Assembly: GCA_963786985.1 (NCBI GenBank)
Contig: CAWBBL010000009.1
Location: forward strand, 310,001 to 374,000
From: Desertimonas sp963786985
Lineage (GTDB): Bacteria; Actinomycetota; Acidimicrobiia; Acidimicrobiales; Ilumatobacteraceae
Length of the DNA: 64,000 nt
Direction: 5' to 3'
Each line of letters starts with the position of its first letter. Positions within the stretch are counted from its first letter, which is position 1. Position numbers and translations under genes: made by a program. The notes beneath the pieces were generated by a model. It did no database searches. It was given only the letters and a program-made list of their open reading frames with translations, and was not told the origin of the DNA. Positions 43,355 to 52,001 of this stretch are shown here, piece after piece.

Positions 43355-44554
43355 ATGACCACCACCGCCCCGGTCGAGCGCGCCTCGAACCCGACCAGCG
43401 TGCTCACTGACGAGATGCTCGCCCGCTTCGACGAGCGGGCCCCGATCTATGACCGCCACAACCAGTTCTTCGACGAGGACTTCGCCGAACTACGAGCGTC
43501 CGGGTTCCTCGACATCGCCATCCCGACCGAGTTCGGCGGCGGCGGTGCCGGCCTCGACGAGTACTCGCAGCTGCTGCGCCGACTGAGTTATTGCGCACCG
43601 GCCACCGCCCTCGCCGTCAACATGCACGTCTATTGGACCGGCGTCGCCGCCGACCTGTTGCGTGCCGGCGACGAGTCGTGTCGGTTCGTCCTCGACAGGG
43701 CCGCCGCTGGGGAGGTGTTCTGTGCCCTCCACGGCGAGCCGGGCAACGACATGCCCTTGGTGCTGTCGACGTCCACCGCCGCGCGAACCGACGGCGGCTG
43801 GTTGATCAGCGGTCACAAGTTCTTCGGCAGCCTCACGCCCGTGTGGACGTTGGGCGGGTTCCACGCCATGGACGTGTCGGATCCGGCGGCGCCACAGATC
43901 GTCCACGGCTTCGTCCCCCGCAGCACTTCCGGCGTAGAGATCGTGGACACGTGGGACACCCTCGGCATGCGGGCGACGCAGAGCCAGGACACGGTGCTCC
44001 ACGCGGCGTTCGTTCCCGACGAGCTGGTGGCTCTCGTGTGCCCGACCGGGTTCGCCGGCGCCAGTCTGTTCCACGTATCGCTCTTCGCCTGGGCCTTGCT
44101 CGGATTCGCCTCGGTCTATCTCGGTGCGGCGCAGCGGGCGTTCGACATGACGCTCGAGCAGCTGCCGCGGCGGACGTCCATCGCCCTGACGAACTCGATG
44201 GCCCACCACCCGGAGGTCCAGCACAACGTCTCCGAGATGCGCATGTCGTACGACGCCGCCGAAGCATTGCTCGACCGCACGACCGCCGACTGGGCCGCGG
44301 GCGCCGACCACGCCGACTGGCCAGTGCGACTGATCAGTGCTCGCCAGACCGTCATCAACAACGCGTACGACATCGTCGATCGGGCTCTCGACCTGAGCGG
44401 AGGTGCCGGTGCGTTCAAGCGCAACCGCATCGAGCAGCTGTTCCGCGACGTCCGCATGGGTCGTTTCCATCCGGGCAACACACTGCTCGCCCACGAGCTG
44501 ATCGCCAAGCTCTGCCTGGGCATCGATCCCGACGCGACCCAACGCTGGGGCTGA
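43355..44554 (+). CDS. Acyl-CoA dehydrogenase family flavoprotein
   Basis: A 399-residue FAD enzyme. N-terminal helical domain (DFAELRASGFLDIAIPTEFG, YCAPATALAVNMHVYWTG), middle beta domain (GHKFFGSLTPVWTLGGFHAM, SGVEIVDTWDTLGMRATQSQ) and C-terminal helical bundle (DIVDRALDLSGGAGAFKRNR, RFHPGNTLLAHELIAK). FKRNRIEQLFRDVRMGRFHP is the usual FAD-contact region. The catalytic Glu of fatty-acid enzymes is not evident, so it may be a DszC/hydroxylase-like or other member; substrate unknown. It has GGAAGGATC before ATG 43355 and sits between the DUF4242 gene and a ScyD-like gene in a possible operon. Confidence 0.85.
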   Translation: MTTTAPVERASNPTSVLTDEMLARFDERAPIYDRHNQFFDEDFAELRASGFLDIAIPTEFGGGGAGLDEYSQLLRRLSYCAPATALAVNMHVYWTGVAADLLRAGDESCRFVLDRAAAGEVFCALHGEPGNDMPLVLSTSTAARTDGGWLISGHKFFGSLTPVWTLGGFHAMDVSDPAAPQIVHGFVPRSTSGVEIVDTWDTLGMRATQSQDTVLHAAFVPDELVALVCPTGFAGASLFHVSLFAWALLGFASVYLGAAQRAFDMTLEQLPRRTSIALTNSMAHHPEVQHNVSEMRMSYDAAEALLDRTTADWAAGADHADWPVRLISARQTVINNAYDIVDRALDLSGGAGAFKRNRIEQLFRDVRMGRFHPGNTLLAHELIAKLCLGIDPDATQRWG

Positions 44555-44579
44555 CGTGCACCGTTCAAGGAGAGCACCC

Positions 44580-45581
44580 ATGAGCACTACACGGATGACG
44601 ATCGCCGCAGCGGCCACGCTCATCGCCCTGGCGACATCGCCCGTCGGCAACGCCAGCTCGGGATCGACGGCACCGGAGGTGACGACCCTGGCGACCTTCG
44701 GGAACGGGTTGGCAGCAGGTAGCACGATCGGCCCCGACGGGGCGCTCTACGTGACCGATCCCAACGCGGGGAGCGTGCTGCGCGTCGACACGCGAACCGG
44801 GGAGGTCAGCACCTTCGCCGGCGGCCTGCCACCGCAGGTGCTGGGTGTCGGTGGGGCGATGGATGTCGCCTTCCTCGAAGGCACTGCGTACGTCCTGGCG
44901 ACCATGGTCGGGGGCGACATCGTCGGCGGCGACCACATCGGTGATGCCACCGTCGGGATCTACCGGCTCGATGCCGACGGCCAATTCACGACGTTCGCCG
45001 ACATCGGTAAGTGGTCGGTCGAGCATCCGCCGGAGACGGACTACTTCGTCACGACCGGGGTGCAGTATGCGCTCGAGCCGTACGGCGAAGGATTCCTCGT
45101 GACCGACGGGCATCACAATCGGGTGCTGCGAGTCGCGCCCGACGGTCGCATCGACGAACTGATCACGTTCGACAACATCGTCCCGACCGGGCTCGAGGCG
45201 TTCGGTCCCGTGGTGCTGATGGCGCAGGCCGGGGCACTCCCGCATCCTCCCGAAGCGGGGAAGGTGGTGGCCTTTGGGCCGTCACCGGCGGCGGCTGTCG
45301 AGGTGGCGAGCGGCGCCAGCCTCATCGTTGACGTCGAGTTCGGTGACGGCTCGCTCTACGCCCTGTCGCAGGGCGAATGGGACGGCGTCGCCGAAGGATC
45401 TCCCGCCGCCCCAGACACCGGACGTCTGGTCAGGATCGACTCGAGTGGCGCGTTCGTGCCGGTCGTCGATGGCGCCGGCGACGAGCTGGTCCTCGATCGC
45501 CCTACCTCGTTGGAGCTGACTGGCAACACGGCCTACGTGGTCGGCCTGACGGGCACGATCGTCAAGATCGAGAACCTCTGA
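44580..45581 (+). CDS. Exported beta-propeller protein, ScyD/ScyE family
   Basis: A 333-residue secreted protein. The signal peptide (MTIAAAATLIALATSPVGNA) is followed by NHL/SMP-30-like repeats: GPDGALYVTDPNAGSVLRVD, FLVTDGHHNRVLRVAPDGRI, TGRLVRIDSSGAFVPVVDG and the closing LTGNTAYVVGLTGTIVKIEN. Layout and length match the ScyD/ScyE family, named from cyanobacterial scytonemin clusters but widespread elsewhere with unknown function. ATG 44580 has AAGGAG nine bases upstream. It is the last gene of the DUF4242/acyl-CoA dehydrogenase run and lies 26 bases after the latter. Confidence 0.82.
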   Translation: MSTTRMTIAAAATLIALATSPVGNASSGSTAPEVTTLATFGNGLAAGSTIGPDGALYVTDPNAGSVLRVDTRTGEVSTFAGGLPPQVLGVGGAMDVAFLEGTAYVLATMVGGDIVGGDHIGDATVGIYRLDADGQFTTFADIGKWSVEHPPETDYFVTTGVQYALEPYGEGFLVTDGHHNRVLRVAPDGRIDELITFDNIVPTGLEAFGPVVLMAQAGALPHPPEAGKVVAFGPSPAAAVEVASGASLIVDVEFGDGSLYALSQGEWDGVAEGSPAAPDTGRLVRIDSSGAFVPVVDGAGDELVLDRPTSLELTGNTAYVVGLTGTIVKIENL

Positions 45582-45654
45582 GGAGGGAGTACCCCTGCAA
45601 GCCAGCGATGTCCGCTGACGGCGCGGGCAACCGGCAGCCTAGGCTGTCGAGCCC

Positions 45655-45727
45655 GCCCTCGTAGCTCAGGGGATAGAGCATCGGTTTCCTAAACCGTGTG
45701 TCGCAGGTTCGAATCCTGCCGGGGGCA
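45655..45727 (+). tRNA. tRNA-Arg (anticodon CCU)
   Basis: A 73-base cloverleaf without encoded CCA. Acceptor arms GCCCTCG/CGGGGGC (one T-G wobble), D arm GCTC/GAGC, anticodon loop TTCCTAA giving CCT (reads AGG), T arm GCAGG-TTCGAAT-CCTGC, discriminator A. The first anticodon-stem pair is T-T. AGG is a rare arginine codon in such GC-rich genomes. Confidence 0.93.
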
Positions 45728-45961
45728 CGCACATCTACCAGGGCTAATGCGCTGTCGGCGGCGATCGACGGGAGCGCTTGGCCCAGATCCGATCGTCGCA
45801 TCGTGCGCGCCAACCAGCCCGCCACGACGCTGCCGATCGGCTGAACTGTGTCTCGCGCCGGAGATCAGTTCGGCGACCGCCGCCGTGCGGTTCGCTCGTC
45901 AGGCGGGTCGTCCGGGGGGCTGCCTACACTCGATCGGTCGGGCAACGAGGAGGTCCCCAGA

Positions 45962-48331
45962 GTGACGACGAGCAGCACGAGTCGGGCGGTTCTTCCGATC
46001 CCGGATGCGCACCAGCCGTATCCCGGTCTGGTCACCTATGACGCCAAGGATCCGGCGACGTCGTTTCCGCCGATCCGTCAGGTCCGGCCGCCAGAGGGGG
46101 CGCCCAATGTGCTCGTGGTGCTGGTCGATGACGCGGGGTTCGCCGCGTCGAGCGCGTTCGGTGGCGTGATCGAGACGCCAACGGCGGATCGGTTGGCGGC
46201 GGGGGGGCTGCGTTACAGCAGGTTCCACACCACGGCGTTGTGCTCCCCGACGCGGCAGGCGCTACTCACCGGCCGCAACCACCACTCGGTCGGCATGGGT
46301 GGCATCACGGAAATCGCCACGTCGGCCCCGGGCTACACCGGCGTCCGACCGAACACAGCGGCGCCGTTGGCCGAGACGCTCAAGCTGAACGGCTATTCGA
46401 CCGCGCAGTTCGGCAAGTGCCATGAGGTGCCGGTGTATGAGACCAGCCCTATGGGACCGTTCGACGCCTGGCCCACCGGCGGCGGCGGGTTCGAGTACTT
46501 CTTCGGGTTCATCGGCGGCGAAACCAACCAATGGCATCCAGCGCTGTATGAGGGCACGACCCCGGTGGAGCCGTGGGGTCGACCGGAGGAGGGCTACCAC
46601 TTCACCGAGGACCTGACCGACCACGCCGTCGCGTGGGTGCGTCAGCAGAAGGCGCTGGTTCCGGACAAACCGTTCTTCATGTACTTCGCGCCGGGCGCGA
46701 CACACGCGCCGCATCACGTATCGAAGGACTGGATCGAGCGCTACCGGGGTCGCTTCGACGGCGGGTGGGACGCGTTGCGGGCGGAGATCTTCGAGCAGCA
46801 GAAGGCGGTGGGGGTCATCCCCGGGGACGCCGAACTCACCGCCCGGCCGGAGGAGATCCCGGCGTGGGACGACGTGGCCGACGACTTGAAGCCGGTGCTG
46901 GCGCGTCAGATGGAGGTGTACGCGGCTTACCTGTCGCACACTGACCATCACATCGGTCGCCTGATTGACGCCATCGGGGACCTGGGCGTGCTCGATGACA
47001 CCCTCGTGTACTACATCGTCGGCGACAACGGCGCGTCGGCTGAGGGCACGATCAATGGCACCTTCAACGAGACGCTGATCTTCAACGGCGCGTCGGCGTT
47101 GGAAACCGTCGAGTTCATGGCGTCGAAGGTCGACATGTTCGGCGGCCCGGAGGCCTACAACCACTACGCCGTCGGTTGGGCGCACGCCATGGACACGCCC
47201 TACCAATGGACCAAGCAGGTCGCCTCGCACTGGGGTGGGACCCGCAACGGGACCATCATCCATTGGCCCAACGGCTTCGCCGCGCGTGGCGAGATCCGTT
47301 CCCAGTTCTGCCACGTGATCGATGTCGCCCCCACCGTTCTCGAAGCTGCCACCCTGCCCGCGCCGACGTTCGTGCACGGCGTGCAGCAAATGCCACTCCA
47401 GGGCACGAGCATGGTCTACTCGTTCGACGCCGTCGACGCTCCGGAACGCCACGACCTCCAGTACTTCGAGATGTTCGTCAACCGGGGGATCTACCACCAG
47501 GGCTGGACCGCCTGCACTCGGCACTCGACGCCATGGGTGATCGAGCCGACCCCACCGATCGACGACGACGAGTGGGAACTGTACGGTCCCGACGACTGGA
47601 CTCAGGCCCGCAACATCGCCAACGACAACCCGACGAAGCTGGCCGAACTGCAACGGCTCTTTCTCATCGAGGCCGCGAAGTACAACGTCCTGCCGCTCGA
47701 CGATCGCCGCATCGAGCGGTTCAACGCCGACCTGGCGGGCAGGCCACAGCTCGTCAAGGGAAGCTCGCAGCTGCTGTTCGGGGGCATGGGTCGTCTGTCG
47801 GAGAACTCAGTCATCGTGATCAAGAACAAGTCGCACGCCGTGACCGCCAACATCACCGTGCCCGACCGTGGCGCCGAGGGTGTGATCGTCTCCCAAGGCG
47901 GCGCCTTCGCAGGGTGGAGCCTGTACGTCAAGGACAGCAAACCCAAGTACTGCTACAACACGTTGGGACTCACGCTGTCCACGATCGAAGGCGACCGAGC
48001 GTTGACACCCGGAGATCACCAAGTACGAATGGAGTTCGCCTACGACGGCGGCGGCCTCGCCAAGGGCGGCACCGTCACCCTGTACCTCGACGGCGACAAA
48101 GTCGGCGAAGGTCGAGTGGAGGCCACCGTCCCCATGGTGTTCTCCGGTGACGAAACCACCGACGTCGGCAAAGACACCGGCACCGGCGTCACCCCCGACT
48201 ACACCACCGGCGACAACAGCTTCACCGGACGAGTCCACTGGGTGCAGATCGACATCGACGACAGCGCCGAAAACCTCGACCACCTCATCACCCCCGAGGA
48301 ACGCCTCCGCGTCGCCATGGCCCGCCAATAG
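45962..48331 (+). CDS. Arylsulfatase (type I, formylglycine-dependent)
   Basis: A 789-residue sulfatase of the large actinobacterial arylsulfatase type. The active-site signature is LCSPTRQALLTGRNHH, with the Cys to be converted to formylglycine (CxPxR). Metal ligands sit in VLVVLVDDAGFAASS and YYIVGDNGASAEG (Asp/Asn), and HxxH-like residues occur in GATHAPHHVSKDW. The last 200 residues form a C-terminal beta domain (GMGRLSENSVIVIKNKSHAV, VTLYLDGDKVGEGRVEATVP). No signal peptide is seen. GTG 45962 was chosen for GAGGAGG upstream. It stands alone after tRNA-Arg; a maturation enzyme is encoded at 61 kb. Confidence 0.9.
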   Translation: MTTSSTSRAVLPIPDAHQPYPGLVTYDAKDPATSFPPIRQVRPPEGAPNVLVVLVDDAGFAASSAFGGVIETPTADRLAAGGLRYSRFHTTALCSPTRQALLTGRNHHSVGMGGITEIATSAPGYTGVRPNTAAPLAETLKLNGYSTAQFGKCHEVPVYETSPMGPFDAWPTGGGGFEYFFGFIGGETNQWHPALYEGTTPVEPWGRPEEGYHFTEDLTDHAVAWVRQQKALVPDKPFFMYFAPGATHAPHHVSKDWIERYRGRFDGGWDALRAEIFEQQKAVGVIPGDAELTARPEEIPAWDDVADDLKPVLARQMEVYAAYLSHTDHHIGRLIDAIGDLGVLDDTLVYYIVGDNGASAEGTINGTFNETLIFNGASALETVEFMASKVDMFGGPEAYNHYAVGWAHAMDTPYQWTKQVASHWGGTRNGTIIHWPNGFAARGEIRSQFCHVIDVAPTVLEAATLPAPTFVHGVQQMPLQGTSMVYSFDAVDAPERHDLQYFEMFVNRGIYHQGWTACTRHSTPWVIEPTPPIDDDEWELYGPDDWTQARNIANDNPTKLAELQRLFLIEAAKYNVLPLDDRRIERFNADLAGRPQLVKGSSQLLFGGMGRLSENSVIVIKNKSHAVTANITVPDRGAEGVIVSQGGAFAGWSLYVKDSKPKYCYNTLGLTLSTIEGDRALTPGDHQVRMEFAYDGGGLAKGGTVTLYLDGDKVGEGRVEATVPMVFSGDETTDVGKDTGTGVTPDYTTGDNSFTGRVHWVQIDIDDSAENLDHLITPEERLRVAMARQ

Positions 48332-48448
48332 CGGACCCGGGTGTCGGCATCGCATCGTTCTCCGGCCGCAAACCGGTAGCCAGCTGCCGAATCGCGCCGT
48401 CAGAACGTTCGGTAGCGTCAACTGGGCTGCGTCGCCGCGTCGTCGGTG

Positions 48449-50152
48449 CTACTGGTCCTCGTAGACGTGTTCGCCGCGGAGGAGCCGGCGGGTGATCGTG
48501 ACGACCTGATCGGTTGCCCGCACCGTCGGTGTGTGGGCGGCCAGCCACCGCGATGCGCCGATGAGTACGAGGCCGGCTTCTGGTGAACCGGCCGGCCAGG
48601 CACGGTGTTGGGCGGCAGCCGCGTCGATGGACTGGAACCAGTGGAAGCCGGCGTCCTCTCGGTAGAGAGCTCGGCAGAGCTCGGCGAGGACGGCTTCGCC
48701 GGTGCCGCCGGCGGCGAGGTGTCCGGCGACGATTTGGCCGGCCTGATCGACGCCGCCGCGGCGTTCCCAGCATTGCTCCATCTCCTCGAGCCGCCGTGGC
48801 TCATCGGCCGGAAGTCGGGCGGCAGGCACGTTGAGGAAGCGGTCGAGGTACACGCGTAGCGCCCCGTGGACGATGCCACGTGCCAGTTCCGCGGTGGGGT
48901 GGCGGCCGATCGCTTGGTGCACTGCGTTCGCCGTCGTGAAGGTGTGGTGCACGGTGTCCCAGTCGCCAACGTCGTTCTGAATGTGGAAGCGGACGAGGCG
49001 CAGAGCAGCGGCCAGCGCCACGGCGCGGGCGAGCTGCTCCATCGAGGCGCCCCGCGCCGCCGCATCCACGAGCGCATTGGCGACGTCGTGGGGGTCGTCG
49101 ACGAGCAGCGCCCAGCCGACAGCTCCGAGCTCGTCGTCAGGCATCCCGGGGCCTCGCGTCTCGTTGATGCGGGAGGCGGTCTGGTCAATGATTGGGATGA
49201 GGTCGACCGGTTCGCGCCATTCGCTGACCTCCTCGTGACGGGTGGCCGAGGCTGTGGCGCGCACGACGGTCGGTAGGAGCAAGGCCCAGCCGTCGTCGCC
49301 GATTGCGGCCGCCGCCTCACACGCCTTGTTGAGGTAGTCGATGACGTGCCCGTCGTCGATGAAGACGTGGTCGGTGCACGCCGCAAACATGAACTGCTCC
49401 GTCGCCGTCGGATCGATGCGACTGCCGGTCGCCGCAACGCGCTCGGCCGATTGGCCGAGACGGTTGTCGATGAAGCGGCGATACCAGCGGGCCAGTTGCA
49501 TCGGCTCGGCTTCCCCGTCCAGCGGCGCCACCGGGAAGCGAGGACGATGACCTTGCGTGTCGCGGCCGAGGAACGCCAGGCCTTGCGTCAGGGCGCGGCC
49601 CTGCTCGCTCGACGGCAGATGCGACAGCAAGTTGAGCACGATCTGCGCCACGGTCATGCCCGGGCCCCACCCCTCGACCCGGTTGGCGGCAGCGAAGCGC
49701 AGCCCGATCTCCACGATCCGAACCGGGGGCACACCAGATGCGAGCAACGCATGCACCGCCTTGGCGACCACCAACGTGAGCCCTTCCTCGAGACCTTCGA
49801 CGAGGCGGCGTTCGAGCCGCTCGACGTCGCCGCTTGTCGGTCGAGGTGAGACCCGCACTTCATCACCCTCGATCGCCACCTCGAAGGCCACGGCATCATC
49901 GGCCCACAGATCAAGCGTCGATCCCGATGACAGATCAAACCGGGCATGGTGCCAGTGGCAGGTCAGCAATCCGTCGTGCACGGTGCCGCGATGCAGCGGA
50001 AACCCCATGTGCGGGCAGCGATCCTCGATCGCCCACACCCGCCCACCGTCCCAAAAGACCACCACCGGCGACTCGCCGGCCTTCCCAACCAGGCAGCCGG
50101 CCTTGCGCAGCTCGGTCGCCGACCCGATCGACACCCCCGTTACAACGTCCAC
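48449..50152 (-). CDS. Rieske [2Fe-2S] protein with large helical C-terminal domain
   Basis: A 567-residue protein. Residues 1-105 are a Rieske domain with cluster ligands Cys46/His48 (RCPHMGFPLHRG) and Cys65/His68 (TCHWHHARFDL). Residues 110-567 are an alpha-helical domain I cannot name (HALLASGVPPVRIVEIGLRF, GDWDTVHHTFTTANAVHQAI, HGALRVYLDRFLNVPAARLP) with scattered histidines. There is no mononuclear-iron Rieske oxygenase motif (D/ExxHxxxxH). GTG 50152 is picked because a SoxR/MerR-type promoter (50159-50189) places its -10 six bases upstream, giving a leaderless mRNA. Redox sensing or repair is a guess from that promoter. Confidence 0.8.
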   Translation of the reverse strand: MDVVTGVSIGSATELRKAGCLVGKAGESPVVVFWDGGRVWAIEDRCPHMGFPLHRGTVHDGLLTCHWHHARFDLSSGSTLDLWADDAVAFEVAIEGDEVRVSPRPTSGDVERLERRLVEGLEEGLTLVVAKAVHALLASGVPPVRIVEIGLRFAAANRVEGWGPGMTVAQIVLNLLSHLPSSEQGRALTQGLAFLGRDTQGHRPRFPVAPLDGEAEPMQLARWYRRFIDNRLGQSAERVAATGSRIDPTATEQFMFAACTDHVFIDDGHVIDYLNKACEAAAAIGDDGWALLLPTVVRATASATRHEEVSEWREPVDLIPIIDQTASRINETRGPGMPDDELGAVGWALLVDDPHDVANALVDAAARGASMEQLARAVALAAALRLVRFHIQNDVGDWDTVHHTFTTANAVHQAIGRHPTAELARGIVHGALRVYLDRFLNVPAARLPADEPRRLEEMEQCWERRGGVDQAGQIVAGHLAAGGTGEAVLAELCRALYREDAGFHWFQSIDAAAAQHRAWPAGSPEAGLVLIGASRWLAAHTPTVRATDQVVTITRRLLRGEHVYEDQ

Positions 50153-50158
50153 GGCCGA

Positions 50159-50189
50159 ACCATACGACCTCAAGTCCACTTGAGATCAA
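50159..50189 (-). promoter_or_regulatory. SoxR/MerR-type promoter with 19-bp spacer and SoxR-like box
   Basis: On the minus strand TTGATC (50189-50184), a spacer of exactly 19 bases, then TATGGT (50164-50159). The spacer contains the dyad CTCAAGT-NN-ACTTGAG (50169-50184). This matches the classical SoxR box (CCTCAAGTTAACTTGAGG) in 15 or 16 of 18 positions. Over-long 19-bp spacers with a central dyad are the hallmark of MerR-family activation. The regulator is not encoded in the window. Confidence 0.72.
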
Positions 50190-50214
50190 GCGCCGCGCCA
50201 TCGAGTGGCCGTCG

Positions 50215-50613
50215 TCACGGCACGTTGAGCTGCCAAGTCACCCCGTAACGATCACCGACCCAGCCGAAACGGGAGCTGAACCCGTAGTCGTCGAGCGGCA
50301 TATACACCCTGCCCCCGTGGCTGAGCCGATCGAACAACCGCTGGAGTTCGTCGTTGTCGTCGCAGTCGATCCACAGTGACACTGCCGGGGTGAACCCCCA
50401 TTCATGACGGACGGGACTGTCGGCACAACTGAAGTCGCTTCCGGCGAGACGGAACTTGGCGACTTTGACGGTGCCCTCCGGTCCGCCCTCGCCCGGGCCG
50501 TAGTGGTCGATCTCGATGAGGTCGAAGTCGTCGAAGACCTCGCGGTAGAGATCGAGTGCTGCAGTAGCGGCGCCATCTTGGAACGTCAGGAAGGTTCGAA
50601 GTCCCTGGGTCAT
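50215..50613 (-). CDS. VOC-superfamily PhnB-like protein
   Basis: A 132-residue glyoxalase-fold protein of the PhnB/3-demethylubiquinone methyltransferase-like group: RTFLTFQDGAATAALDLYRE, DHYGPGEGGPEGTVKVAKFR, WIDCDDNDELQRLFDRLSHG and the ending GWVGDRYGVTWQLNV. Metal ligands of true glyoxalases are not conserved, as usual in this group; function unknown. ATG 50613 follows TAGTGT (50626-50621) by seven bases, so a leaderless mRNA is likely. The Rieske promoter starts just after its stop. A second PhnB-like gene lies at 55.5 kb. Confidence 0.85.
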   Translation of the reverse strand: MTQGLRTFLTFQDGAATAALDLYREVFDDFDLIEIDHYGPGEGGPEGTVKVAKFRLAGSDFSCADSPVRHEWGFTPAVSLWIDCDDNDELQRLFDRLSHGGRVYMPLDDYGFSSRFGWVGDRYGVTWQLNVP

Positions 50614-50623
50614 CGGATCGACA

Positions 50624-51262
50624 CTAACGACCCCTGTGTGAACCGTCGCGTCGGACGTTGGCGCGGTAGACGACGGTGATGATCGTGAACAGAGCGGCGG
50701 AAGTCGCCAGCGCCACGACGACTCGCACTGCGGGGACACTTCCGTCCGCGACGACGGCTCGCCGCAGATAGTTGGCACCAACGATGACCGCGAGGTAGAC
50801 CCACCAGGGCGCCCACTTGGCTGACGTCGTCGGTTGTTCTTGCAGCTGCTGATTCATCACGGTCTTCTCCTTGGATGTCCCAGTGGTGGAGCGCCCGATC
50901 GGTTGGGTCGGGTTGTCCGTTCGGTCGGGGTTGGGTGGCGAGCCGTCTGACTCGTGACCGCGTTCATCGCGGCGGCGGAGCGGCCAGATCGGGGCGAGCG
51001 TCGATGCCTTTCCCAGCGGCGCGGCGTCGCCCCGTCGGAGGGCGACGGCAATGCTGTTGATGGCGATGATCACGACGAGGGCTGTGGCTACCCACGAGGC
51101 GACGCGGATCGCTTGTGGGATCTCCGCCGTGGTCACGATGATGACGGCTTGACGGACGAGGTTGGCCGCGGCGAACGCCACGCCGTAGATCCACCACGGT
51201 GGACCCCATGGTGATCGGCGGCTCGAGTAGGCGTGCAGGAGTTGACGAAGGTGGGAAGTCAT
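50624..51262 (-). CDS. Membrane protein with two tandem homologous halves; second half has its own start signal
   Basis: A 212-residue frame whose halves resemble each other: PPWWIYGVAFAAANLVRQAV in the first and APWWVYLAVIVGANYLRRAV in the second. Each is followed by a second hydrophobic helix (ASWVATALVVIIAINSIAVA; VVVALATSAALFTIITVVY). Between them lies a hydrophilic Pro/Arg/Asp linker. An AAGGAG sits nine bases before an internal ATG at 50857, which would give a 77-residue product equal to the second half. Family not recognised. It is divergent from a TetR gene and has that regulator's palindrome five bases upstream of its start. Confidence 0.65.
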   Translation of the reverse strand: MTSHLRQLLHAYSSRRSPWGPPWWIYGVAFAAANLVRQAVIIVTTAEIPQAIRVASWVATALVVIIAINSIAVALRRGDAAPLGKASTLAPIWPLRRRDERGHESDGSPPNPDRTDNPTQPIGRSTTGTSKEKTVMNQQLQEQPTTSAKWAPWWVYLAVIVGANYLRRAVVADGSVPAVRVVVALATSAALFTIITVVYRANVRRDGSHRGR

Positions 51263-51266
51263 GACC

Positions 51267-51290
51267 GTTCTAACACAGTTGTGCTAGAAC
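51267..51290. promoter_or_regulatory. TetR-type operator between divergent genes
   Basis: GTTCTAACACA-GT-TGTGCTAGAAC: 11-base arms with one mismatch. It lies five bases from the start of the minus-strand membrane gene and eight bases before GTG 51299 of the TetR gene, so it can control both. Confidence 0.75.
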
Positions 51291-51298
51291 GTATTCCC

Positions 51299-51964
51299 GT
51301 GCCCATCCACGTCGACCACGAGATCCGACGACTGCAACTTGCCCAGGCCGTCTGGCGGATCGTCGTGCGCGACGGCGTCACCGCCGCATCGGTGCGCGCC
51401 GTCGCCAGAGAGGCGGGGTTGTCGATGGGGTCGGTCCGCCACTTCTTTGCCAGCCACGATCAGCTTCTGCTCTTCGCCGTCGAGGCGCTCGTCGAGCAAG
51501 CCCGCCGGCGAATCGAAGCGGGGACGCCGGCACGCATGGCCCTGCTCGCCGCGGGTCGGCCGCTCGCCGCGGTCGCCGCCCTGCTCGAAGAGGTCGTGCC
51601 GCTCGACGCCGAGCGGCAGACCGAGGCCAAGGTGTGGGCCGCCTTCACGACACCGCCAGCGACGAGCCCCGAGGTCGCAACGATTCGCGAACAGGTCGAC
51701 GACGGTGTGCGGGAGCTGTGCCGCAACGCCCTCGATGCACTGCAACAGTTCGGTCGGCTCCATGCCGATCGTGATCGTCGTATCGAGATCGAGCGGATCC
51801 ACGCCCTACTCGACGGTCTCGCCATCCACCTGACACTCGAGCCGGGGCGCCTCGATTCCGACCTCGTCAGATCGGTCATCCGCACTCATCTCGGCGATCT
51901 CGCGTCGACCCCTTCCAACGATCACCCCAACGTTGGAGGGCCCAACGACCGCACGGTCTCGTAG
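51299..51964 (+). CDS. TetR-family transcriptional regulator
   Basis: A 221-residue regulator. The HTH is at residues 10-55 (QLAQAVWRIVVRDGVTAASV, VAREAGLSMGSVRHFFASHD), followed by a helical ligand domain (LLFAVEALVEQARRRIEA, EAKVWAAFTTPPATSPEV) and a hydrophilic tail. It is divergent from the duplicated membrane protein and probably represses it and itself through the palindrome at 51267-51290. Starts at GTG 51281 or 51299 are possible; I prefer 51299 because 51281 lies inside the operator. The ligand is unknown. Confidence 0.87.
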   Translation: MPIHVDHEIRRLQLAQAVWRIVVRDGVTAASVRAVAREAGLSMGSVRHFFASHDQLLLFAVEALVEQARRRIEAGTPARMALLAAGRPLAAVAALLEEVVPLDAERQTEAKVWAAFTTPPATSPEVATIREQVDDGVRELCRNALDALQQFGRLHADRDRRIEIERIHALLDGLAIHLTLEPGRLDSDLVRSVIRTHLGDLASTPSNDHPNVGGPNDRTVS

Positions 51965-52001
51965 TCACGTCGTCACGTCAGCCTCGCCGCGGCTGCTCCG
52001 A

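Noticed and set aside
45728..45961. Possible gene between tRNA-Arg and the sulfatase
   Set aside because: Only short frames without start signals or protein-like composition; TACACT at about 45925 may be the sulfatase -10 box.
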